The notes: generated from the sequence alone by a model not told the origin. A DNA stretch of 6,588 nt from Cyanobacteriota bacterium (GCA_027483425.1 JAIXUR010000442.1:1-6588); one strand, 5' to 3'; counted from the stretch's first letter, positions 1 to 6,280 are shown. Made by a program: numbers and translations.

Positions 1-76
1 CCGGGGGTATACAGGCAGGATTTGGTATCAGCCGTGGGGAAATTTGTGTTGGGTGGTCTACCCGATGCCGAGATTA

Positions 77-179
77 GGGCAGACACCTGGGTCTGCCCCT
101 ACGGGGTTGGCGGTTCTGGCAGTTTGGGACAATTTAAATTTTGAAAGTCCCGTAGGGGCGAACCGATGTGTTCGCCCCT
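77..179. repeat. Composite palindromic repeat: two hairpins joined by an inverted repeat
   Basis: Three nested inverted repeats are visible. GGGCAGAC (77-84) pairs with GTCTGCCC (91-98) around a 6-nt loop. AGGGGCGAAC (154-163) pairs with GTTCGCCCCT (170-179) around CGATGT. CCCCTACGGG (96-105) is the exact reverse complement of CCCGTAGGGG (149-158), linking the two hairpins across an AT-rich spacer containing ATTTAAAT. Palindromic GTAGGGGCGAAC-type units are, from memory, common between genes in filamentous cyanobacteria. The element lies downstream of the alkene reductase and could act as a 3' stem-loop, but on the minus strand neither hairpin is directly followed by a T-run, so I do not call it an intrinsic terminator. 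No transposase is present; a MITE-like origin is inference. Confidence 0.75.
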
Positions 180-200
180 GTCCTTGCTACCGCCGGGCCC

Positions 201-242
201 CTGAATCCTGGCTCCCGACTTCTGGCTCCTGAATTCTGCCCC
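201..242. repeat. Heptanucleotide tandem repeat (STRR-like)
   Basis: The stretch divides into six consecutive 7-nt units: CTGAATC, CTGGCTC, CCGACTT, CTGGCTC, CTGAATT, CTGCCCC. The shared pattern is roughly CTGRMTC, and one unit (CTGGCTC) occurs twice exactly. Degenerate heptamer arrays of this kind are known as short tandemly repeated repetitive (STRR) sequences in filamentous cyanobacteria. It ends 15 bp past the stop codon of the alkene reductase, between that gene and the palindromic element. No coding role is apparent. Confidence 0.65.
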
Positions 243-257
243 ACCCGTCCCCGACCA

Positions 258-1337
258 TCAAGCCGCCGTGAGATAGGGATAGTCGGTATAGCCTGCGGCC
301 CCGGCTGAATAGAATGTCGAGGCATCGGGGGCATTGAGCTCCGCCTGTTTGGCAAAGCGAGTGGGCAGGTCAGGGTTGGCTAAGAAAGCCGTGCCAAAGG
401 CAACGGCATCGAGCTGCCCCGAGGCGATCGCCTGTTCGGCTTCCCCGGCACTGTAGCCCATATTGCCGATCATCACCCCTTGGTAGGCGTCCCGAAGGGG
501 GGGCATGATATCGCCCTGCTGCTCACCCAGAAAATCGGCCCGCATGACGTGGAAATAGGCCAGCTCATAGGCATTGAGCTGCTTGGCCAGCCAGGTATAG
601 GTGCCGATGGGGTCGCTGTCGATCATGCTGTTGTAGCTGTTGAGGGGAGATACCCGCAGGCCCACGCGATCGCTGCCCCAGACGGCGATCGTCGCCGCCA
701 ATACCTCCAGCAGCAGGCGGGCGCGATTTTCCACCGAGCCGCCGTAGGGCCCAGTGCGTTGGTTACTGCCATCCCGGAGAAATTCATCCAGCAGGTAGCC
801 ATTGGCCCCGTGGACTTCGACCCCATCGAAGCCCGCCGCCTTCGCATTTTCAGCGGCGGCTTTGAAGCCCGCGATAATCCCAGGAATTTCCTCGTCGGTG
901 AGGGCGCGGGGGGTAACGTGGGGAACCTTGCCGTTGGGGGTGTGGATCTCGTCGTTGGTGATGGGGAGGGCGCTGGGCGCGACGGGGATCGCCCCGTGAT
1001 TCATTAACGGATGGCAGGCTCGCCCACCATGCCAAATTTGCAGCACAATCTGCCCCCCCTTGGCATGGACGGCATCGGTAACCCCTCGCCAACCCGCCAC
1101 CTGGGCCTCATTATAGATGCCGGGCTCGGTCCAAAAGGCGGAGCAGCCCGCCATGGCCGCCGTTGCTTCAGCCACGATTAAGCCAGCACTGGCCCGTTGG
1201 CTGTAGTATTCGGCCATCAGCGGGGTGGGCACATGGTCTTGATCGGCCCGGCAGCGGGTTAGCGGTGCCATTAAGATCCGATTCGGTAGGGTCAATGCGC
1301 CGACCTGAAGGGGGCTAAGCAGTTGCGTCAAGGGCAT
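258..1337 (-). CDS. Alkene reductase, Old Yellow Enzyme family (NemA-like)
   Basis: A 359-residue FMN-dependent TIM-barrel ene-reductase, close to the usual family length, expected to be cytosolic and to reduce activated C=C bonds (enones, maleimides, possibly nitro-compounds) with NAD(P)H. Visible motifs are the N-terminal SPLQVGALTLPNRI and APLTR with the flavin-contacting Thr27; IWHGGR at 101-106; the substrate-anchoring pair His176/Asn179 in EVHGANGYL with the proton donor Tyr181; YGGSVENR at 198-205; Arg228 in GLRVSP; and the FMN-phosphate region FGTAFLANPDL at 314-324. Start choice: the frame extends upstream to a TTG at 1373, but the ATG at 1337 has AGGA five bases upstream and begins with the family-typical MPLTQLLSPL. 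Oddities: Thr316 sits where NemA-type enzymes often have Arg, and Gly196 where RTDxYGGS has Asp. The gene follows the hybrid kinase by 72 bp on the same strand, so co-transcription is possible but unproven. The physiological substrate is unknown. Confidence 0.95.
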   Translation of the reverse strand: MPLTQLLSPLQVGALTLPNRILMAPLTRCRADQDHVPTPLMAEYYSQRASAGLIVAEATAAMAGCSAFWTEPGIYNEAQVAGWRGVTDAVHAKGGQIVLQIWHGGRACHPLMNHGAIPVAPSALPITNDEIHTPNGKVPHVTPRALTDEEIPGIIAGFKAAAENAKAAGFDGVEVHGANGYLLDEFLRDGSNQRTGPYGGSVENRARLLLEVLAATIAVWGSDRVGLRVSPLNSYNSMIDSDPIGTYTWLAKQLNAYELAYFHVMRADFLGEQQGDIMPPLRDAYQGVMIGNMGYSAGEAEQAIASGQLDAVAFGTAFLANPDLPTRFAKQAELNAPDASTFYSAGAAGYTDYPYLTAA

Positions 1338-1342
1338 AGGGA

Positions 1343-1346
1343 TCCT
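1343..1346 (-). promoter_or_regulatory. Ribosome binding site of the alkene reductase
   Basis: On the minus strand AGGA lies five bases before the ATG at 1337. This supports the ATG over the upstream in-frame TTG at 1373, which would add 12 residues (MIAFEHYSPRIP) with no family counterpart that I recognise. Confidence 0.6.
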
Positions 1347-1368
1347 AGGGGAGTAGTGTTCAAAAGCT

Positions 1369-1386
1369 ATCAACAGACATCAACAG
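1369..1386. repeat. Two 8-bp direct repeats with 10-bp period upstream of the alkene reductase
   Basis: ATCAACAG occurs at 1369-1376 and again at 1379-1386, separated by AC. On the reductase's strand it reads CTGTTGAT-GT-CTGTTGAT. A one-helical-turn period in the 72-bp gap between the hybrid kinase and the reductase is the layout seen at many response-regulator operators, but no matching regulator is in the window. A flanking promoter is not convincing. Role as an operator is inference. Confidence 0.4.
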
Positions 1387-1409
1387 TTTAGAGCGGTTCT
1401 CGATGGCCG

Positions 1410-3644
1410 TTAAACCCATGGCGCGAGCAGACGGAGAATGGCTTCGTCATCAAAGCGTTGACTCAATTCAAGCATGCGGTTGGCAAACGCCGTATAGGTG
1501 GGTTCTGCTTGCTTCAGGCGATGGGCTTCTCGCTGGACATCGGCCATGAAGCCACCCTGGGCGGCGGCGTAGAGAACGGCCAGTTCTGCGGCGGGGGGCA
1601 TGATCAGCTCAACGGGGTCGGCCTCGTTGAGCTGGGGGGGAGTGGCCGCTGGCTCGGGTTCGTAAATCCACTGCAGCTGCAACAGTCGCTGGATCTCGAG
1701 GAGTAACTGGTCCAATTCGATCGGTTTGGGGAAAAAGCTGTTGCAGCCAGCCTCTAGGCTGGCTCGTCTATCCACCGCCGACAAGGTGGCTGGGGAGGCG
1801 ACAATGGGGGTAGTGGCAAAGTCGGGCAATTGACGCAGGCGGCGGGTCAGTTCTAAGCCATCCATGATCGCCATGCGGACATCCGTGAGGATCAAATCGG
1901 GGCGGGTTTTAAGCGCCAGCTCGAAGCCCCCTTGCCCATCCTCGGCTTGGGACACCTTAAAGCCTAGCGGTTCTAGCATATTCACTAGCACCAGTCGGTT
2001 TTCTTCGCGATCGTCGATCACCAATAGTTTGCGCCGATCGCCCTGGTAGCCGATCACCTTTTGATTGACGATCGCCTGCTCTAAGGTCCAGTCGGTGGCG
2101 GGCAACAGGTCTATGTCAAAGGAGAAGGTGCTGCCCTGGCCCAGGATGCTCTCAACGTGAATGGTGCTGCCCATTTTCTCGATCACCTGTTGGCTGATCG
2201 CCAGGCCTAGGCCAGTACCTTCGCTGTTGCGATCGCGCTTACCGGCTTGCTCAAAGGGCAAGAAAATAGTGCTCAGCTTTTCTGGCGCAATGCCAATGCC
2301 CGTATCTTCAATTTGGAAGCGAATGCGCTGGGCGGCCCCAGGTGCGGGCGGATCACCGGCGGGTTCAATGCGGAAGGTAACGGTGCCAGCGTCGGTAAAT
2401 TTGACGGCATTACTGAGTAAATTCAACACCACCTGTCGCAACCGTTTGTCGTCGGCATGGATGGCAGTGGGTAGGTTACTGGCGGCCTGATAGCGAAACT
2501 CCACCCCCTTTTGCTCCGCCTTAACCCGGCAGATATCGACGGTGGAGGCGAGAAAGTTGGCCAAATGGAAATCCTGGGGATAGAGATCCATCTTTTTGAC
2601 CTCCAGCTTTGATAGATCCAAAATATCGTTGATCAGCGTCAACAGATGGATCCCGCATTGGTGAATCACGCCTAGCCCCTTGAATTGTTTGGGGGTAGTA
2701 GCTGGATCTCGCTCCAGGATTTGGACATAGCCCAAAATGCCATTGAGCGGAGTGCGCAATTCGTGGTTCATGTTAGCTAGAAATTCGCTCTTGCTGCGGT
2801 TGGCCGCTTCGGCCGCCTCCTTGGCCTGCTGTAGGTCTTGGACGGCGGTTTGTAAATCCTGGGCCTGCTGCCGCAGCTCCTGCTGGTAGGTCTCTACCCT
2901 GACCGCCGCCGCCTGAATGGTATCGGCCAGAAATTGGATTTCGTTATGGGGTAGTCCCCTAGGCATTACAAAAGAGTCAAGGCCATTCCTACCCTGAATG
3001 GCCTGGTTCAATCGCTGGAGCGGGTAGAGAACTGCCCGCTGAATTAACACCACCATCATGGCCAAAATGATGGCCATACCAAGCAGGAGAATGATGGTGG
3101 AGGCCGAAAAGACGCGCCAGGTTTGCTGTTGCAGTTCCTTGAGGTCGAGAATGACGATCGCCACCCCGTGTCGATTGGCCTGGCCAAATAGGGTACTGCT
3201 AAAGGGCAGAATTGAGACTAGGACTGGCTGACCGTCTAGATTGGCTCTGAAACCGGTTTCCAGACCGGTCTGAGCGGTCTGCTCTAAGCGTTGAGCCAAT
3301 TCTGGATGCACGGAGGCATAGGGCGGATTTTGGAGCGCCGCTCCGCTCCGGGCTAGGGTTTGGCCATCGGGACTGACGATCGCAACTTCCACCACCGTGG
3401 GCAGAGTGGCGTAGTTTTGCACCACGCGCTTGACAATACTGGTGTTCCCCAGTTCGATTAACCCCTCTGTAGAAAACGCAACCCCCAGGTTAATCGCAAG
3501 GGCGCGTTGCCCTAGCTTTTCTTCTAATTTTGTTTGAATTAAGAAGAAGCTGAATCCTAGGGTGGTTAAGCCCACCGTGGCGAGGGAAATACCAAAATCC
3601 AGCAATAGTTGGCGAGACAAATTGCGTTTAAAGAGTTGACTCAT
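1410..3644 (-). CDS. Membrane hybrid sensor histidine kinase (sensor-HAMP-HisKA-HATPase-REC)
   Basis: A 744-residue inner-membrane hybrid kinase. In order: transmembrane helix at about 15-37; periplasmic segment at about 38-180, possibly Cache/PDC-like (VVEVAIVSPDGQTLARSG); second helix at about 181-204; HAMP at about 205-257; glutamine-rich coiled coil to about 285; HisKA with phospho-acceptor His294 in NHELRTPLN; HATPase_c with N-box Asn412 (NLLSNAVKFT), G1 Asp447 (EDTGIGI) and G2 GTGLGLAI at 476-483; REC with acidic pair Asp544/545, phospho-acceptor Asp588, Ser617 in the Thr/Ser switch position and Lys640. All catalytic residues are intact. A helical tail (about 683-744) follows the REC. 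The frame could open at a GTG at 3653, but the ATG at 3644 forms an ATGA overlap with the stop of the substrate-binding protein gene, implying translational coupling. It probably autophosphorylates on His and passes phosphate to its own REC and then elsewhere. The ligand is unknown; the neighbouring binding protein is the obvious candidate partner (inference). Confidence 0.95.
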   Translation of the reverse strand: MSQLFKRNLSRQLLLDFGISLATVGLTTLGFSFFLIQTKLEEKLGQRALAINLGVAFSTEGLIELGNTSIVKRVVQNYATLPTVVEVAIVSPDGQTLARSGAALQNPPYASVHPELAQRLEQTAQTGLETGFRANLDGQPVLVSILPFSSTLFGQANRHGVAIVILDLKELQQQTWRVFSASTIILLLGMAIILAMMVVLIQRAVLYPLQRLNQAIQGRNGLDSFVMPRGLPHNEIQFLADTIQAAAVRVETYQQELRQQAQDLQTAVQDLQQAKEAAEAANRSKSEFLANMNHELRTPLNGILGYVQILERDPATTPKQFKGLGVIHQCGIHLLTLINDILDLSKLEVKKMDLYPQDFHLANFLASTVDICRVKAEQKGVEFRYQAASNLPTAIHADDKRLRQVVLNLLSNAVKFTDAGTVTFRIEPAGDPPAPGAAQRIRFQIEDTGIGIAPEKLSTIFLPFEQAGKRDRNSEGTGLGLAISQQVIEKMGSTIHVESILGQGSTFSFDIDLLPATDWTLEQAIVNQKVIGYQGDRRKLLVIDDREENRLVLVNMLEPLGFKVSQAEDGQGGFELALKTRPDLILTDVRMAIMDGLELTRRLRQLPDFATTPIVASPATLSAVDRRASLEAGCNSFFPKPIELDQLLLEIQRLLQLQWIYEPEPAATPPQLNEADPVELIMPPAAELAVLYAAAQGGFMADVQREAHRLKQAEPTYTAFANRMLELSQRFDDEAILRLLAPWV
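3249..3272. repeat. Two abutting 12-bp perfect palindromes inside the hybrid kinase gene
   Basis: GAAACCGGTTTC (3249-3260) is directly followed by CAGACCGGTCTG (3261-3272); each is a perfect palindrome centred on ACCGGT, with centres 12 bp apart. A degenerate third copy (AGCGGTCTG) follows. They encode part of the periplasmic domain, where they give a small repeated peptide, QTGLETGF. Cruciform or protein-binding roles are speculative; a small in-frame duplication would also explain them. Confidence 0.5.
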
Positions 3645-4699
3645 GGTTTCCACTCTGCCATCACGTGATTGATCAGCGTGGCATCAATCTCCACATCCTG
3701 TCGCATCACTCGACCATTGCGGGGATCATCGTTGATCAGCTGAGCGATCTCTGCCTGGGCCGATTTGAGTCGACCGTCTGGGGCAAACATACGCTGGTTC
3801 AATGCAATATTTCCTTGTTTTAACCCGGCATAATCACCAGCAAAAGAGGCACCAGTTTGGCCCAGTTGTGCTCCAACGGCATTAAACACGTTGAGCGGCT
3901 GGGTCTCAACGGCGTGCATGACATCAAACCAGGCCAACATAAATTGTTGGAGCTCGGCTTTGTGGGCTTTTACGGTACTTTTAGTAGACACCATGACATC
4001 AATGGTCAGACTGTCTAGGTCCTTGGTAGTATGAATGATATTGCCCTGGGTGCTCTGGGCCGTTTCGCTGAGCACCGGCTCCCACAAAACCGCTGCATCA
4101 ATTGCCCTCTCCTCAATTTTTTGGGCGGCTACATCATTGGAGTAATCGACGATCTCCACCTCAGAGAAGTTAACCTGGTGAGCCTTTAAAGCTTCCAACA
4201 GGGTTAAATGAGTGGAGGATCCTAGCTTGGCGGCCACCATCTTGCCGCGCAAATCGGCTACGGTTTTAATGGCTGGCTGGGCCAAAATGCCATCGGATCC
4301 CGCAGAAATGTCGAGCGCCATGAGCACCACCGGGCTATCCTCACTGGGATCGGCCAGCATCACATCCCACAAGGTAGTAAAGGCGGCATCCAAACTACCA
4401 CGCATGAGGGCTCGAGTGGTGTCTAGGGCGTTATCAAAGCGCACAAAATCGACCCTTAGCCCCCGCCGCTTAAAAATTTCCGCTGTTTCGCCATAGAGAG
4501 CAATGTCGTATCCCGGAAAAACCACCATGCCAATGCGTAGCGATTTGGGCGATTGGCTGAAGCCAACGCTACAGGCATTGGTCACTAGGGTGAGGGCGAG
4601 GGCGATCGCAAATAGCCCGAAACAGCCTGGCCTGCGGCCCCAGGTTTGCCTCCAGCCAATACGCAATAGTTCAATCATGGAAAAAGCTTTTATAACCAT
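3641..4699 (-). CDS. Exported substrate-binding protein, NMT1/SsuA-like (ABC-type SBP fold)
   Basis: A 352-residue periplasmic binding protein of the NMT1/THI5-SsuA-TauA class. The N-terminus has an Arg-rich n-region (13, 17, 22, 23), a hydrophobic core at about 27-40 and Cys43 in VTNACS. This resembles a lipoprotein signal, but Asn at -2 and Thr at -3 are non-canonical, so lipidation is uncertain. The mature part starts near SLRIGMVVFPGYDIALYG (53-70). Lobe features are ALMRGSLDAAF at 97-107, KTVADLRGKMVAAKLGSS at 145-162 and the family-typical DAAVLWEPVLS at 201-211. Relatives bind sulfonates, taurine, nitrate or pyrimidine precursors; the ligand here cannot be read off. No permease or ATPase gene lies on either side in the window. 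The stop codon overlaps the ATG of the hybrid kinase (ATGA), suggesting stoichiometric production and a sensory role. Start: ATG at 4699 is annotated; an in-frame ATG at 4678 (345 residues, retaining the signal sequence) is equally plausible, and neither has a clear Shine-Dalgarno. Confidence 0.92.
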   Translation of the reverse strand: MVIKAFSMIELLRIGWRQTWGRRPGCFGLFAIALALTLVTNACSVGFSQSPKSLRIGMVVFPGYDIALYGETAEIFKRRGLRVDFVRFDNALDTTRALMRGSLDAAFTTLWDVMLADPSEDSPVVLMALDISAGSDGILAQPAIKTVADLRGKMVAAKLGSSTHLTLLEALKAHQVNFSEVEIVDYSNDVAAQKIEERAIDAAVLWEPVLSETAQSTQGNIIHTTKDLDSLTIDVMVSTKSTVKAHKAELQQFMLAWFDVMHAVETQPLNVFNAVGAQLGQTGASFAGDYAGLKQGNIALNQRMFAPDGRLKSAQAEIAQLINDDPRNGRVMRQDVEIDATLINHVMAEWKP

Positions 4700-4728
4700 T
4701 ATTAATTGAAAGAATGACCAGGGCTCAA
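4700..4728 (-). promoter_or_regulatory. Candidate sigma-70-type promoter for the binding protein-hybrid kinase pair
   Basis: On the minus strand TTGAGC (4728-4723) and TTAATA (4705-4700) are separated by 17 bp. Transcription would begin near 4693, downstream of the ATG at 4699, so if real this promoter would favour the start at 4678. The hexamers are imperfect. The 105-bp gap after the REC-kinase gene leaves room for a promoter, but read-through from that gene is equally possible. Confidence 0.25.
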
Positions 4729-4764
4729 TGCTCCCCTAGGGCCGCGGACGATCTTGAGCGGGTG

Positions 4765-4786
4765 GGTGATGCGATCGCCGCTCACC
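4765..4786. repeat. Small inverted repeat enclosing a HIP1 octamer
   Basis: GGTGA (4765-4769) and TCACC (4782-4786) flank the palindromic HIP1 site GCGATCGC (4771-4778), in the gap between the REC-kinase and the binding protein gene. The stem is only 5 bp and has no T-run after it, so it is a poor terminator candidate. HIP1 is an abundant cyanobacterial octamer, and its presence here need not mean local regulation. Confidence 0.35.
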
Positions 4787-4804
4787 ATGAAGAGACAGAC
4801 CTTC

Positions 4805-6280
4805 TTATTCTGATGGCAATGCTCCCAGTTCAAGACTCAGTAGCGGTAATCGCACGACGAAGGTGGTACGCCCCGGCTGGCTCTGAACCTGAATGTCACC
4901 GCCATGGTTTTCCATAATCCGTCGAATAATGTCAAGGCCCAATCCGCTCCCTTCGCCACGGGGTTTGGTGGTAAAAAAAGGCTTAAACACCTGATCTTGC
5001 AGCTCGGCTGGAATACCACAGCCCGAGTCTGTGATCGCGACCACGACCTGATCGGCCTGTTGAGTCACCACAATCTCTAGGGTGCCCTCTCGGTTCATGG
5101 CATAGATGGCATTGTTGATCAGGTTTACCCATACCTGGGTAAGCTGATCGGGGTTACAGAGAATGTCGGGAATCTTTGCATAGTGGCGAATGAGCTTAAC
5201 CCCCGACTTGATCTGATTGTGGTAGATCGTTAACGCCACGTCAATACCATCGGTCACGGAGGCAAAACTCTTGGCAGGGCTTTCACTGTGATGGCTATAG
5301 GTTTTGAGCGCAAACACAATCTTGGCGGCCCGGTCTACTTCCTGTTGGATACGACTAGTATTTTGAGCTTGCGACACCAAATTGTAAGCAACCTGTAACA
5401 GGTTAGCGCATCGATCATCTCGCAGAATAGCCTGATAGGAAGCCAGATCGGGCCCTAGACCAAGTAGGGTGAGCTGGGTCGCTAGTCGGTCAGCCATGGC
5501 AAAGCCCTGGGCCGATAGCTGGTTTTCTAGCTGCTGTCGTAGTTGCCGTTCTTCTTTAGTTGATAGCGACGGCTGGTTTTGAAGAGCCCTATAAACCAAC
5601 GCCCAAAAGTCTTCTTGCTGTTGATCAGATAGCTGCTTTAGCAGGATGGGCAACTGCTGAATTGAGGCCGTAAAGGCCGCGACAATATTGGCATTGGCCC
5701 CACGAATGACCCCTAAAGGAGTGTTGACTTCATGGGCAATGCTAGCGGTGAGTTGCCCCAAGGCCGCCATTTTTTCGGCTTGGATCAGGTCTTGCTGGGC
5801 CGCCTGGAGACTCGTGAGGGCTTGGGAGAGTCTAGCCGTGCGTTCTTCTACCTTTTTCTCGAGGGTTTTATTCAGATGATAAAGCTGGAGATGGGTATTC
5901 ACCCGCGCCAGCATTTCTTCGGCTTGGATCGGTTTGGCGATGTAATCTACCCCGCCGACCTGAAACCCCCTCACCTTATCGGCGACTTGATCCAACGCCG
6001 TCATAAAAATAATCGGGATATCGCAGGTCACAGCATCCAGCTTCAAGCAACGACAGGTTTCAAATCCATCCATTCCTGGCATCATGATGTCCAGCAAAAT
6101 CAGGTGGGGTTGAATGATCTTGGCCCGACTCAAGCCGCTCTCCCCACTTTTTGCCGTGGCAATGTTGAAGCCATGTCCCTCCAAATGCTCAACTGCAACC
6201 GCCAAATTATTAGGATTATCATCGATGACTAGGATAGTGCAACTAGGGGCTGCTTCCAGATCGTCCTCGAATGTTCTCAT
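4805..6280 (-). CDS. Soluble REC-histidine kinase with a long insertion in its dimerisation domain
   Basis: A 491-residue cytosolic kinase with no transmembrane segment. REC at about 15-131: acidic pair Asp20/Asp21, phospho-acceptor Asp64 in LILLDIMMPGMDG, Thr94 and Lys116. A coiled coil (about 134-175) leads into the H-box, His183 in SIAHEVNTPLG. HATPase_c at about 375-480: N-box Asn390 in NLINNAIYAM, G1 Asp418 in DSGCGI, F-box FKPFFTTK at 432-439 and G2 GEGSGLGL at 442-449. All key residues are intact. Between the H-box helix and what looks like the second HisKA helix (EVDRAAKIVFALKTYSH, 314-330) lies an insertion of about 120 residues, Leu/Gln-rich and probably helical, including LSTKEERQLRQQLENQLS (239-256). 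I recall similar inserts in other cyanobacterial kinases; their role is unknown to me. The N-terminal REC suggests control by phosphotransfer, perhaps from the hybrid kinase encoded 105 bp plus one gene downstream (inference). The ATG at 6280 has only a weak AGAAGA upstream. Confidence 0.95.
   Translation of the reverse strand: MRTFEDDLEAAPSCTILVIDDNPNNLAVAVEHLEGHGFNIATAKSGESGLSRAKIIQPHLILLDIMMPGMDGFETCRCLKLDAVTCDIPIIFMTALDQVADKVRGFQVGGVDYIAKPIQAEEMLARVNTHLQLYHLNKTLEKKVEERTARLSQALTSLQAAQQDLIQAEKMAALGQLTASIAHEVNTPLGVIRGANANIVAAFTASIQQLPILLKQLSDQQQEDFWALVYRALQNQPSLSTKEERQLRQQLENQLSAQGFAMADRLATQLTLLGLGPDLASYQAILRDDRCANLLQVAYNLVSQAQNTSRIQQEVDRAAKIVFALKTYSHHSESPAKSFASVTDGIDVALTIYHNQIKSGVKLIRHYAKIPDILCNPDQLTQVWVNLINNAIYAMNREGTLEIVVTQQADQVVVAITDSGCGIPAELQDQVFKPFFTTKPRGEGSGLGLDIIRRIMENHGGDIQVQSQPGRTTFVVRLPLLSLELGALPSE

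Noticed and set aside
44..232. Short plus-strand frame of 62 codons near the left edge
   Set aside because: It runs through the palindromic element and the heptamer array, so its sequence is dictated by repeats. No ribosome binding site or family motif is seen.
480..1007. Open frame of 175 codons on the plus strand, antisense to the alkene reductase
   Set aside because: It lies wholly within a well-supported gene, its protein resembles no family I know, and long antisense frames are expected in GC-rich coding DNA.
4620..4660. Twin-arginine signal in the binding protein (GRRPGCFGLF)
   Set aside because: The RR is followed by Pro-Gly-Cys rather than the Tat consensus x-F-L-K pattern; an ordinary Sec or lipoprotein-type signal fits better.
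1344..4740. The 10-mer CCTAGGGGAG at 1344-1353, and its reverse complement at 4731-4740, in both inter-gene gaps
   Set aside because: The copies are in opposite orientation relative to the genes and at different distances from the starts, and CCTAGG occurs several times inside coding sequence here, so chance is likely.
4765..4786. Intrinsic terminator between the REC-kinase and the binding protein gene
   Set aside because: The stem is short, it is not followed by a T-run on the minus strand, and it contains a HIP1 site that explains its palindromic centre.
5732..6232. Open frame of 166 codons on the plus strand, antisense to the REC-kinase
   Set aside because: It overlaps conserved REC and H-box coding sequence and has no recognisable motifs; it is a shadow frame.
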